Below the pieces are notes generated by a model, which was not told where the DNA came from, searched no databases, and saw only the letters and a program-made list of their open reading frames with translations. Both the position numbers and the translations under genes were made by a program. Below are positions 35,030-43,157 of a DNA stretch of 64,000 nucleotides, in pieces; positions within the stretch are counted from its first letter, which is position 1; each line of letters starts with the position of its first letter. Source of the stretch: Leadbetterella sp035299025 (lineage in GTDB: Bacteria; Bacteroidota; Bacteroidia; Cytophagales; Spirosomataceae); the NCBI GenBank assembly GCA_035299025.1, contig DATGXK010000001.1, forward strand, positions 82,145 to 146,144. The letters run 5' to 3'.

Positions 35030-35959
35030 CTAAAGTGCAGCGTTCATTGCTCTTACTGCTTCGGCTGATTTTTCAAAAGCCTCTTTCTCAGCATTGCTCA
35101 ATCTCAAGTTAATTATTTTCTCCCATCCGTTTCTACCGATCACTACCGGCACACCGATGCAGATGTCTTTTTGGCCATACTCACCATTCAAGTAAACACA
35201 AGAAGGAATAATTTTCTTCTCATCACGAAGAATAGACTCGACGATTTGACCGATAGCTGCACCCGGAGCATACCAAGCCGAAGTGCCTAAAAGACCAGTT
35301 AATGTAGCACCACCAACCATAGTCTTGTCCGATACCTCTTTCAATTTCTCTCCACTCAAAAATCTACTTACAGGGATACCATTCCAGGTAGCCAAACGAG
35401 TCAAAGGAATCATAGTAGTATCGCCATGACCACCTATAACCATACCGTGAAGGTCACTTTGAGCTACATTCAAGGCCTCTCCCAATCTGTATCTGAATCT
35501 AGAAGAATCCAAAGCACCACCCATACCAATTACCTTTCTTTTCGAAATACCCATCTCAGCGGCAATCTGATAAGTAAGATAGGTCATCGTATCCATAGGA
35601 TTAGACACAATCAAAATAATAGCTTTTGGAGAAACGGCTAAAGCATTGGTTACCACTGTTCTAACTATACCGGCGTTTATACCGATCAATTCTTCACGGG
35701 TCATACCTGGCTTACGTGGCAAACCCGATGTAACTACAATCACATCAGACTTGGCAGTTCTTTGGTAGTCGTTTGTAACACCTACCAATTTGGTGTCAAA
35801 ACCTTCAATAGAGGCAGTTTGAGCCAAATCCATGGCCTTACCTTCAGCAAAACCTTCCTTAATGTCCAAAATAACAACCTCAGAGGCTATTTGTTTTCTG
35901 GCGATATTGTCGGCAGCCGTAGCCCCTACTGCACCAGCACCTATTACTGTAACTTTCAT
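35030..35959 (-). CDS. mdh: Malate dehydrogenase
   Basis: The 309-residue enzyme oxidises malate to oxaloacetate with NAD. It shows the Rossmann start VTVIGAGAVGATAADN, the substrate loop SGLPRKPGMTREEL (Arg residues for malate rather than the Gln of lactate dehydrogenase), VSNPMDTMTYL, and the catalytic pair region VIGGHGDTTMIPL with the active His. It belongs to the LDH-like MDH group. Confidence 0.95.
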   Translation of the reverse strand: MKVTVIGAGAVGATAADNIARKQIASEVVILDIKEGFAEGKAMDLAQTASIEGFDTKLVGVTNDYQRTAKSDVIVVTSGLPRKPGMTREELIGINAGIVRTVVTNALAVSPKAIILIVSNPMDTMTYLTYQIAAEMGISKRKVIGMGGALDSSRFRYRLGEALNVAQSDLHGMVIGGHGDTTMIPLTRLATWNGIPVSRFLSGEKLKEVSDKTMVGGATLTGLLGTSAWYAPGAAIGQIVESILRDEKKIIPSCVYLNGEYGQKDICIGVPVVIGRNGWEKIINLRLSNAEKEAFEKSAEAVRAMNAAL

Positions 35960-36008
35960 GCGTTTTTAACTATTTTTAGGTAAACCCTATTTGATTTAAA
36001 AATTTTAA

Positions 36009-36040
36009 CAAAAATATTGTATAATTTTAATAATTGCCAA
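36009..36040 (-). promoter_or_regulatory. Promoter of mdh
   Basis: On the minus strand TTG (36040-36038) and TATTTTTG (36016-36009) are separated by 21 nt. This matches the Bacteroidota -33/-7 consensus and lies about 50 nt before the mdh start. Confidence 0.65.
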
Positions 36041-36138
36041 TTATATCATTTTGATTTTTAATATTTTTTGGATAAAAATCACAAAAGAATAGCTTTATTT
36101 GTGAAGAAATAAAACGTCTTCTTTCTCAAAGAAAAACT

Positions 36139-36561
36139 ATGAACACAAGCAACCTTTTGGAAAAAATTTTAGACTCGGTTTTTTATAACTCCTCACTCAA
36201 AAAAGCGTCAAGGCTTTCAAAAAATACGGTCGGGATTCTCAAACTATTGAAAGGCGTATTGAGTAAAATACAAACAGAAGGCAAAAGTACAGTCTTGCAA
36301 TCTATTAAGGACAAAGTCTTGACCCTTGGTAAGATGTTAAAATTCTATGCTACAGGAGATTACCGAAACATCGATCTCAAGAATGTGGTCATCATCATAA
36401 CGGCATTTGTTTACTTTTTATCGCCAGTAGACCTCATTCCAGACTTCATACCGATGTTGGGTTTTGCGGATGATGTGGCACTGGTAACTTTTGTTTTCAA
36501 CAGTATAAGTGAGGAAATTGAAAAATTCGAGACGTGGCTTCTAAACAGGGATATTTCTTGA
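36139..36561 (+). CDS. YkvA-like protein (DUF1232)
   Basis: The 140-residue protein ends in the DUF1232 core: a hydrophobic helix IIITAFVYFLSPVDLIPDFIP followed by GFADDVALVTFVF. The PVDLIPDF motif is diagnostic. The N-terminal 70 residues are helical and basic. The family is membrane-associated and has no established biochemical role. It is divergent from mdh and followed by tatA. Confidence 0.82.
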   Translation: MNTSNLLEKILDSVFYNSSLKKASRLSKNTVGILKLLKGVLSKIQTEGKSTVLQSIKDKVLTLGKMLKFYATGDYRNIDLKNVVIIITAFVYFLSPVDLIPDFIPMLGFADDVALVTFVFNSISEEIEKFETWLLNRDIS

Positions 36562-36643
36562 TAGAAATCCATATTTGAGCGATAGAATAAGCCGATTTAA
36601 CTCCGTTGATAAAATAAAAAGTTTTTTTATATAGTTAATTTAT

Positions 36644-36651
36644 TAAATTTG
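36644..36651 (+). promoter_or_regulatory. -7 box of tatA
   Basis: TAAATTTG is a perfect TAnnTTTG box 21 nt before the tatA start. No TTG is seen at the usual -33 distance. Confidence 0.45.
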
Positions 36652-36671
36652 TACATCAATTATTTACAAAC

Positions 36672-36872
36672 ATGGAATTAGCGACATTATTGTTTTTAGG
36701 AAATTTAGGTGGTACTGAAATTTTCGTTATAGTATTTGTTATTTTATTATTTTTTGGTGCGAAAAAATTACCCGAATTGGCTCGTGGACTTGGCAAAGGT
36801 ATCCGTGAGTTTAAAGACGCTACCAAGGATGTAAAAGAGAATATCGAAAAAGCGGCAAATTCAGAAGACTAA
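36672..36872 (+). CDS. tatA: Twin-arginine translocase subunit TatA/E
   Basis: The 66-residue protein has one N-terminal membrane helix (EIFVIVFVILLFFGAKKLPEL) with the conserved FGxxxLPELARGLGKG hinge, an amphipathic helix and a charged tail. It should form the variable-size pore ring of the Tat pathway, which exports folded proteins. tatC is not in the window. A likely client is the Tat-signal oxidoreductase at 45258. Confidence 0.92.
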   Translation: MELATLLFLGNLGGTEIFVIVFVILLFFGAKKLPELARGLGKGIREFKDATKDVKENIEKAANSED

Positions 36873-36894
36873 TAGCCCAACAGCATTATTTTTA

Positions 36895-36935
36895 AACAAC
36901 AGATTCAATACAAACTATTGAACCTGTTGTTTTTT
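36895..36935 (+). terminator. Terminator of tatA
   Basis: AACAACAG-TTCAATA (36895-36910) pairs with TATTGAA-CTGTTGTT (36916-36931), 15 bp with one mismatch, followed by T residues. It ends only 24 nt before the gatA start. Confidence 0.8.
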
Positions 36936-36958
36936 ATTTTTAAACGGACCGAAAAAAA

Positions 36959-38380
36959 GTGACATATCATACATATTCTGCTTACCGAGAAGCACTCCAA
37001 AACAATCAAACCACTGTAAAAGAAACTGTTGCGTATTTCCTGAAAAACATTGAGGAGCATAAGGATTTGAATGTTTTTTTGGAAGTCTATGCCGACGAAG
37101 CTCTTGCCAACGCCGAGATTATACAACAAAAAATAAAGAGCGGCACTGCAGGTAAACTGGCGGGAATGGTGATTGGAATCAAGGACGTTCTGGCATATAA
37201 AGACCATGGTTTGCAGTCTGGAAGTAAAATTTTGGCTGGTTTTAAGTCACAATTTACAGGTACTGCCATCCAGAGATTAATCGACGAAGATGCCATAATT
37301 ATTGGGCGACAAAATTGTGATGAATTTGCGATGGGGTCTTCAAACGAAAACTCAGCATTTGGTCCCACGCTAAACTTTGCAGATAAAACCCGTGTACCCG
37401 GTGGGTCATCAGGAGCATCTGCGGTGGCCGTTCAGGCAGATTTATGTCATGCTTCTATCGGCTCAGACACTGGCGGATCTGTACGTCAACCTGCTGGATT
37501 TTGTGGAGTAGTTGGCTTAAAACCAACCTATTCACGAATTTCGAGATGGGGGTTGGCGGCCTACGCTTCGTCATTTGATTGTATTGGCCCTATAACTCAC
37601 AGTGTAGAAGACTCAGCACTTTTACTTGAAATAATGGCTGGTCCAGACCGTTACGACAGCACAGTATCAACTCTTCCTGTTGATACATACAGTAACATTG
37701 GTAGTTCAGATAAAAAATACAGTATAGGGTATTTCGAGGATGCCCTTAGTTCTGAGGGAATTTCTCCGGAAGTAAAAAAACATACCCTGGAAAAACTTGA
37801 AGCTCTTAAAAATACAGGTCACAAACTTGTACCCTTGTCTTTCCCGAAGATGAAATACCTTCTGCCTACATACTACATTCTTACCATGGCCGAAGCCAGT
37901 TCTAACCTCTCAAGATACGACGGGATACGCTACGGTTACAGAAATACCACAGCCAAAAATTTGGAAGATTTGTACAAAAAAACACGTGGCGAAGGTTTTG
38001 GAAAAGAAGTAAAGAAGAGAGTCATGCTGGGTTCGTTTATTTTAAGTGCTGACTACTACGACGCCTATTATACCAAAGCCCAGAGGGTAAGACGTATTAT
38101 AAAAGAGGAAACCGAAGCTTTTTTTGCTGAAGTGGACTTTATCGTATCGCCTACTACGCCTACACCAGCTTTCGAGATTGGTGTTAAAAGTACAGACCCA
38201 ATGGAAATGTTTTTGGCGGACATATTTACAGTACATGCCAATGTGGTAGGTTTGCCTTCCATTTCATTACCCAACGGCGTGAGTGACCAAGGGCTACCCA
38301 TTGGATTTCAGGTACTTGGCAAAGAATTTGACGAAAAAAACATGTTAGAATTTGCCCTAAATATCCAAAAAGTGGCCTAA
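36959..38380 (+). CDS. gatA: Asp-tRNA(Asn)/Glu-tRNA(Gln) amidotransferase subunit A
   Basis: The 473-residue amidase supplies ammonia to mischarged tRNA within GatCAB. The amidase triad is visible as Lys in GMVIGIKDVLAYK, the cis-Ser in GGSSGASAVAVQ and the nucleophile Ser in GSDTGGSVRQPAGFCG. The start is GTG at 36959, which fits the family N-terminus (YSAYREALQNNQTTVKETV). It lies directly after the tatA terminator. gatB and gatC are not nearby. Confidence 0.94.
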   Translation: MTYHTYSAYREALQNNQTTVKETVAYFLKNIEEHKDLNVFLEVYADEALANAEIIQQKIKSGTAGKLAGMVIGIKDVLAYKDHGLQSGSKILAGFKSQFTGTAIQRLIDEDAIIIGRQNCDEFAMGSSNENSAFGPTLNFADKTRVPGGSSGASAVAVQADLCHASIGSDTGGSVRQPAGFCGVVGLKPTYSRISRWGLAAYASSFDCIGPITHSVEDSALLLEIMAGPDRYDSTVSTLPVDTYSNIGSSDKKYSIGYFEDALSSEGISPEVKKHTLEKLEALKNTGHKLVPLSFPKMKYLLPTYYILTMAEASSNLSRYDGIRYGYRNTTAKNLEDLYKKTRGEGFGKEVKKRVMLGSFILSADYYDAYYTKAQRVRRIIKEETEAFFAEVDFIVSPTTPTPAFEIGVKSTDPMEMFLADIFTVHANVVGLPSISLPNGVSDQGLPIGFQVLGKEFDEKNMLEFALNIQKVA

Positions 38381-38410
38381 ACGTCAGAGAATCAAGTTTT
38401 TTTTAGGATT

Positions 38411-38439
38411 TAATAATTTTTTTTAAGAAAAAATTATTA
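38411..38439 (+). terminator. Terminator-like stem after gatA
   Basis: TAATAATTTTTT (38411-38422) and AAAAAATTATTA (38428-38439) form a perfect 12-bp A/T stem with a 5-nt loop, about 30 nt after the gatA stop. Confidence 0.55.
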
Positions 38440-38510
38440 GTTTTGAAGCATTGCTTTCCTAAAAATGCTCGTTTAGTTTATTTATTATTGTGAAAACTCA
38501 TTTAATTGAT

Positions 38511-40094
38511 ATGAAAATCTCAAAAATTATTTTGACCTTTTCTTTTGTTGCTGGTTTAAATTTCTTCTCTCATGCTCAAGTGAACTCGGTGATTCTTGAA
38601 GACCAAGAAGCTACTGACACAACTGTTGTGGAAGAACCGAAAATCATTTATCCTTATGAATTGATTGTCTTTGATGAAAGAGACAAAAAAGAATATAAAG
38701 TACTTATAGAAGACCCAAAGATTGTTGAACAAAGACTGAAGGCCATAGAGAAAACTATGCCGATGGTTTACAACGAAAGTGTAAAGAAATATCTTGATTT
38801 CTTCTTGATCAGAAGACCAAGTTTTTCAAAACACATGATGGAGGAAAAAGATTTCTATTTTCCTATTTTCGAAAATGCACTTAGACAAAGCGGAATGCCA
38901 GAAGAGCTGAAATATTTGGCCCTGTTGGAATCAGGATTAAACCCAAAGGCTATTTCAAGGAGCAAAGCAGTAGGCTTATGGCAATTTATGTCTTTTACAG
39001 GTAAAGAAATGGGGCTTACCATAAATGATTATATTGATGAGCGAATGCACATTGAAAAATCAACAGACGCCGCATGTAAATATCTGAAACAATTGTACAA
39101 AAGATTCGACGACTGGGATTTAGCCTTGGCATCGTACAATACAGGCCCAGGAAGAATCAGCAGAACCATGCGTTCCACTGGCCTTACCAATTACTGGGAA
39201 CTGCATCCGCACATTCACCCAGACACAAGAGCTTATGTGCCTCAGTTTATAGCTTTGGCTTACATGATGAATTATGGCCATTTGCATGGAATTGTTCCTT
39301 CGAACAAAAAAGAACATACTCCGAGCGAAAAAATCACTTTGGACAAATATGTTGATTTGAACGTTTTAGCAAACTTAAGTCAAATTGATATCGCTGACAT
39401 TAAAAAACTCAACCCACATATTAAAGGTACAGTTTTACCAGCCATGCCAAATGGTTACGAATTAACCTTACCGGCAAACAATCTCGCTTATTTTAAGGCA
39501 AACAGAGAGACAATCTTAGACTCAGCAAGTAAATCTGGGACTGTAATTCTAAGCCCAACCGAATCACAAGCACCTACCATGCTAGCCTCTTCGAGCGAGT
39601 CTGGTGTTTCAACCACGCAAGATGGTACCATTGTTATCGGCAGAAAAACTGCGAGCCAAATTGTACCACCAGCTGAAGTTTCTGACGAAAACAACGAAGA
39701 AGAAACACCCGTAAAATACAAAAGCATCACCAAGCAGGTGAAGAAAATTCACAAAGTAAGAAGGGGTGAGTTTTTGAATAAAATTGCAATGAAATACGAT
39801 GTCAACATGAGAGACATCAAAAAGTGGAATAACAAGCGTTCATCTCAGGTAAACGCTGGAGAAAGATTGGTAATTTATGTTGATGTAAAACAAAAGGTTA
39901 AAGCCAACAGCATAGCTGCCAAAAGCTCTTCAGAAACTATTAAAAAATCAGCAACCTATACTGTTAGACCCGGTGACACCTTATGGAACATTTCACAACG
40001 TTATGACGGGGTGACAATTTCTGACATCAAAAAATGGAATAATATATCTGGCAATACTGTAAAGGTTGGTCAAAAGATAAAAATTAAGTCTTAA
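38511..40094 (+). CDS. Membrane-bound lytic murein transglycosylase, MltD type, with two LysM domains
   Basis: The product is about 527 residues from ATG 38511 (an upstream GTG at 38490 is less likely). A signal peptide ends near FFSHAQ. The SLT domain has the catalytic Glu in YLALLESGLNPKA and the family motifs SKAVGLWQFM, YIDERMH and DLALASYNTGPGRISR. Two LysM repeats follow (about 410-455 and 480-525), ending in KVGQKIKIK. It cleaves peptidoglycan glycan strands with formation of anhydromuramic ends. It is monocistronic, with a clean terminator. Confidence 0.9.
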   Translation: MKISKIILTFSFVAGLNFFSHAQVNSVILEDQEATDTTVVEEPKIIYPYELIVFDERDKKEYKVLIEDPKIVEQRLKAIEKTMPMVYNESVKKYLDFFLIRRPSFSKHMMEEKDFYFPIFENALRQSGMPEELKYLALLESGLNPKAISRSKAVGLWQFMSFTGKEMGLTINDYIDERMHIEKSTDAACKYLKQLYKRFDDWDLALASYNTGPGRISRTMRSTGLTNYWELHPHIHPDTRAYVPQFIALAYMMNYGHLHGIVPSNKKEHTPSEKITLDKYVDLNVLANLSQIDIADIKKLNPHIKGTVLPAMPNGYELTLPANNLAYFKANRETILDSASKSGTVILSPTESQAPTMLASSSESGVSTTQDGTIVIGRKTASQIVPPAEVSDENNEEETPVKYKSITKQVKKIHKVRRGEFLNKIAMKYDVNMRDIKKWNNKRSSQVNAGERLVIYVDVKQKVKANSIAAKSSSETIKKSATYTVRPGDTLWNISQRYDGVTISDIKKWNNISGNTVKVGQKIKIKS

Positions 40095-40115
40095 GAATTT
40101 AAGCTTTTAAGAATC

Positions 40116-40144
40116 AAAGAGGGGTCAACAGCCCCTCTTTTTTT
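40116..40144 (+). terminator. Terminator of the MltD-type gene
   Basis: A perfect 9-bp stem AAAGAGGGG / CCCCTCTTT (40116-40124, 40132-40140) is followed by a T-run. Confidence 0.9.
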
Positions 40145-40214
40145 GCTTTGAATTTAATTATGTCAAAGGTTTTCTTTATTATTGCCAACCTGTTTCAACC
40201 TTTAATTAAAAAAA

Positions 40215-41576
40215 ATGCCCTTAATACTTACACTCATTGCCATTTTGGTACTGATACTCCTCGTTTCTGTTGTCAAGTTAGACACTTTTATATCTTTTAT
40301 TTTAGTAGCCATTGGATTAGGATTGGCCAACCAACTGGAGATTCCGGTTTTGTCAAAAGCCATCCAGACTGGTGTTGGAAATACCCTCGGAGAACTTACC
40401 TTAATTATCGGATTTGGAGCCATGCTGGGCAAATTAGTAGCCTCCAGTGGAGCCTCTGAGCAAATTACCAACAAAATCATTTCAGTTTTCAAAGACAAAT
40501 ATCTCACTTGGGGCTTGGCATTGGCTGGTTTTATCATCGGCCTCCCACTTTTTTACAATGCAGGTTTTGTGATTGTAATTCCTTTAATTTTCGCCATTTC
40601 ACAATCTACCAAATTGCCGATCCTATATATAGGCATACCAATGCTTTCGGCATTGTCTGTGGCTCATGGTTATTTGCCCCCACATCCATCTCCAGCAGCC
40701 ATTGCTACCCAACTGAATGCCGATTTAGGCAAAACTCTTTTCTATGGGATAATGGTGGCTATTCCCGCCATTGCAGTTGCTGGACCATTGTTTGGTAGCA
40801 CCTTGAAGAAATACAAACCTGAGATCAATAGTAGTCTTTTTGCAAGTGAAAAAGTGGAAATCAAAAACCCTCCAAGTGTTTTAGTGAGTTTTTTTGTTGC
40901 ATTGTTACCCGTATTTTTACTAACTTATTCTCTTTGGTATAATCTCATAATAGGAATTCTCCCAGAGGGAATGGAGCAAAGTTTCAATAACTTTTCGCAA
41001 ATGATGAAAGATAATTTCAAAATTCATTTGCTTATCGAACCTAACTTTAGTTTGTTAATTTCTGTTTTGGTGGCCATTTATTTTTTGGGCATCAAACAAG
41101 GCAAAACCATGCCTCAGGTAGGTAAACTTCTTGAGGAAGCTTTCAAAAACGTTGCTCCTATCCTACTTATTATTGCAGGCTCCGGAGCATTGAAAGAGAT
41201 TTTTATTGTGAGTGGAACGAGTAAATATATAGCCGGACTTCTATTGGGTGTAGATATTAATCCACTTATCTTGGGCTGGGCCATAGCAGGCCTAATCAGA
41301 GTTTGCGTGGGTTCTGCTACTATTGCTGGCCTAACAGCCGTAGGTGTACTACTACCCATGATTCAGGCCCAAACTGGCCTTTCACCAGAACTTATGGTTT
41401 TGGCAATTGGCTCGGGTAGCTTGATGTTTTCACACATCAACGACGGCGGATTCTGGCTTTTCAAAGAGTATTTTAATTTAAGTATAAAAGACACCATCAA
41501 GACTTGGAGTATAATGGAAACCATCGTTTCAATCATTGGGCTTCTCGGCGTGTTGGTATTAGACCAAGTAATATGA
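40215..41576 (+). CDS. GntP-family gluconate:H+ symporter
   Basis: The 453-residue protein has 12 or more hydrophobic helices and the GntP-family stretch LSVAHGYLPPHPSPAAIATQL (the conserved HGxxPPHPxP motif) plus LAIGSGSLMFSHINDGGFWL near the C-terminus. It imports gluconate or a related organic acid, or a D-amino acid such as D-serine as in DsdX. It overlaps the ridA start by 4 nt. The coupling with RidA makes an amino-acid-like substrate worth considering. Confidence 0.88.
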   Translation: MPLILTLIAILVLILLVSVVKLDTFISFILVAIGLGLANQLEIPVLSKAIQTGVGNTLGELTLIIGFGAMLGKLVASSGASEQITNKIISVFKDKYLTWGLALAGFIIGLPLFYNAGFVIVIPLIFAISQSTKLPILYIGIPMLSALSVAHGYLPPHPSPAAIATQLNADLGKTLFYGIMVAIPAIAVAGPLFGSTLKKYKPEINSSLFASEKVEIKNPPSVLVSFFVALLPVFLLTYSLWYNLIIGILPEGMEQSFNNFSQMMKDNFKIHLLIEPNFSLLISVLVAIYFLGIKQGKTMPQVGKLLEEAFKNVAPILLIIAGSGALKEIFIVSGTSKYIAGLLLGVDINPLILGWAIAGLIRVCVGSATIAGLTAVGVLLPMIQAQTGLSPELMVLAIGSGSLMFSHINDGGFWLFKEYFNLSIKDTIKTWSIMETIVSIIGLLGVLVLDQVI

Positions 41577-42034
41577 CAGCAGACATCAAATTTGAAGCTT
41601 ACGTAAGCGAAACACCCGAGGCACCAGCACCAGCTGGTGTTTACAAACCCATCCTAATCGTTGACAACATGGCTTATGTATCTGGCCATGGTCCTAACCT
41701 GCCCGATGGCACACAGTTTGTAGGCAAAGTTGGCTTGGACGTAGACCAAGACTATGGCAAACAAGCGGCTAGACAAGTTGGCCTTACTATATTGGCTACT
41801 TTGAAAAAAAATCTAGGTTCGCTAAACAGAATAAAACGTGTTGTAAAAGTATTGGGAATGGTAAATGCACACCCTGATTTCGGCACACACCCGTATGTTA
41901 TCAACGGATGCAGCGAATTGTTCGCTGAGATTTTTGGTGAAGAAAACGGTATTGGGGTTAGAAGTGCAGTTGGAATGGGTTCTCTTCCCGGTAGAATTAC
42001 TGTAGAAATAGAAGCCATTTTTGAACTTCACTAA
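41573..42034 (+). CDS. RidA family (YjgF/YER057c/UK114) protein
   Basis: The 153-residue protein has the RidA fold: NMAYVSGHGPNLPDGTQFVGKVG, then VLGMVNAHPDFGTHPYVINGCSELFAEIFGEENGIGVRSAVGMGSLPGRITVEIEAIF. The classical Arg that binds the carboxylate is represented by R in GVRSAVG. RidA enzymes deaminate reactive enamine/imine intermediates formed by PLP enzymes, but this longer subgroup is less studied. The ATG overlaps the GntP stop (ATGA), which gives translational coupling. Confidence 0.87.
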   Translation: MTADIKFEAYVSETPEAPAPAGVYKPILIVDNMAYVSGHGPNLPDGTQFVGKVGLDVDQDYGKQAARQVGLTILATLKKNLGSLNRIKRVVKVLGMVNAHPDFGTHPYVINGCSELFAEIFGEENGIGVRSAVGMGSLPGRITVEIEAIFELH

Positions 42035-42148
42035 GACCACAATAAATGTACCATTAGGCTTGCCAATAACCGAAAAGTTATCCAATGGATACATTCTTTT
42101 ATCAAGGAAAAACATCAAGAAAACTTATCTAAAGGTAGCAAAATTATT

Positions 42149-42176
42149 AAGCGAATACATTCTGTGTTCGCTTTTT
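42149..42176 (+). terminator. Terminator after ridA
   Basis: AAGCGAA (42149-42155) and TTCGCTT (42167-42173) form a 7-bp stem that can extend, followed by T residues. Confidence 0.55.
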
Positions 42177-42520
42177 GCATTTTTTAAAGGAACTATATAC
42201 TTTGAAATAAGGCGAAGAAAATTTCTGAGAAAATCGTGCCAACCTTGGCATGATATTCTCATTTCTTAAAGTGGGACATCATAATTTTTCACTTCGACTT
42301 TCCCCCAGCTGGGCGAGGTGCTTTCCTAATATCTCTAACATAACAAAAGGGGGAAAGTCTGAAAGTGATTCCATGCAAAACTTTTCACTCAATAGCATTG
42401 TAAATACATGATAAAATTGTGCGGTGGGATTAAATTTTTCACTTGATTGTTCTAATTTTTCTTAAAAAAAATTCACTCAATAAAGATTTTAGTAAAGTTT
42501 TCACTCAATAGCAATGGCAA
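42177..42520. other. Gene-free stretch with direct and inverted repeats
   Basis: The motif TTTTCACT or TTCACTCAAT(A) appears five times near 42286, 42382, 42437, 42472 and 42499. An inverted repeat ACTTTCCCCC / GGGGGAAAGT (42297-42306 and 42349-42358), extended by CACTT / AAGTG, encloses about 40 bp that include the palindrome CCCAGCTGGG. No gene is seen. Confidence 0.45.
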
Positions 42521-42523
42521 AGA

Positions 42524-42541
42524 GGGTGATAATTGTCACCC
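42524..42541 (-). terminator. Terminator-like hairpin for the small minus-strand gene
   Basis: GGGTGA (42524-42529) and TCACCC (42536-42541) form a 6-bp stem with a 6-nt loop, about 15 nt after the stop of the small gene. The T-run is weak. Confidence 0.45.
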
Positions 42542-42556
42542 TTCTTTCTTATAATC

Positions 42557-42724
42557 TTAAAACTCCAGTCCTCTGTCAAACACAAAACAAAACTGTTTTT
42601 TGCCTATTTGTTGCATGGTGTAACATCCCGAGAATGTTGTAGAAATACCCGAGTTTTGTGGTTTCGGTGTGGTATATTTCAATCCTTTAACTTCAGTTGG
42701 TCTTTCCGAAATAGTAACTTGCAT
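42557..42724 (-). CDS. Small conserved-looking protein of unknown function with FNR-type promoter
   Basis: A 55-residue frame runs from ATG at 42724 to TAA at 42557 (MQVTISERPTEVKGLKYTTP at the start, ending KQFCFVFDRGLEF). It contains two cysteines and no membrane helix or signal peptide. Support for a real gene comes from its surroundings: a perfect minus-strand -7 box TAACTTTG (42779-42772), an A-rich start region, two FNR/CRP palindromes and a hairpin after the stop. I do not recognise the family. Confidence 0.5.
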   Translation of the reverse strand: MQVTISERPTEVKGLKYTTPKPQNSGISTTFSGCYTMQQIGKKQFCFVFDRGLEF

Positions 42725-42754
42725 TTGTTTGTTTGTTTATTTTAGATTAGGTAA

Positions 42755-42768
42755 TTGATATAAATCAA
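42755..42768 (-). promoter_or_regulatory. FNR/CRP-type palindrome near the transcription start
   Basis: TTGATATAAATCAA matches the FNR consensus TTGATnnnnATCAA perfectly. It covers the expected start site of the small minus-strand gene, the location typical for repression. Confidence 0.6.
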
Positions 42769-42821
42769 TTGCAAAGTTAAGACAATAAATTTGATTCTCG
42801 TCACATTGCAGAAGGCAGAAA

Positions 42822-42835
42822 TTGATTTAAATCAA
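42822..42835 (-). promoter_or_regulatory. FNR/CRP-type palindrome at about -62
   Basis: TTGATTTAAATCAA is a second perfect match to TTGATnnnnATCAA. Its centre lies about 62 bases upstream of the expected start, the class I activator position for CRP/FNR proteins. Confidence 0.6.
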
Positions 42836-42839
42836 CTAT

Positions 42840-43129
42840 AGAACGAAGAGTTAAATATTTAATAATCAATTATTTAATATAAAAACACATCCTTTAGATA
42901 ACTTTATCGAATTCGGGCAATTTCTTATTAAACGGATACATTTAAACTGTATTTACAACACTTATTCCGACAGAAAAGAATGTGGCAAATGCTATATTTA
43001 CCTCTTATAATCTTCATTTATCTAAAAAGTAAATTAGACCCATCAAATCTGTAAACCAAAATTCAATTATACCCTTTCCAATCAAGCATGAGAATGATGA
43101 TTAGGTTAGCCATTTCTCCATTTATTTTA
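42840..43129. other. AT-rich intergenic stretch
   Basis: No gene, strong hairpin or clear repeat was seen between the FNR-like sites and the nadE promoter. Confidence 0.5.
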
Positions 43130-43137
43130 TAATTTTG
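43130..43137 (+). promoter_or_regulatory. -7 box of nadE
   Basis: TAATTTTG is a perfect TAnnTTTG box 20 nt before the nadE ATG, giving a very short leader. Confidence 0.5.
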
Positions 43138-43157
43138 AATATAATTAAAACACAAGC

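Noticed and set aside
42021..42269. 82-codon plus-strand frame after ridA
   Set aside because: It begins inside ridA, runs through a terminator hairpin, has unnatural composition and no homology that I recognise.
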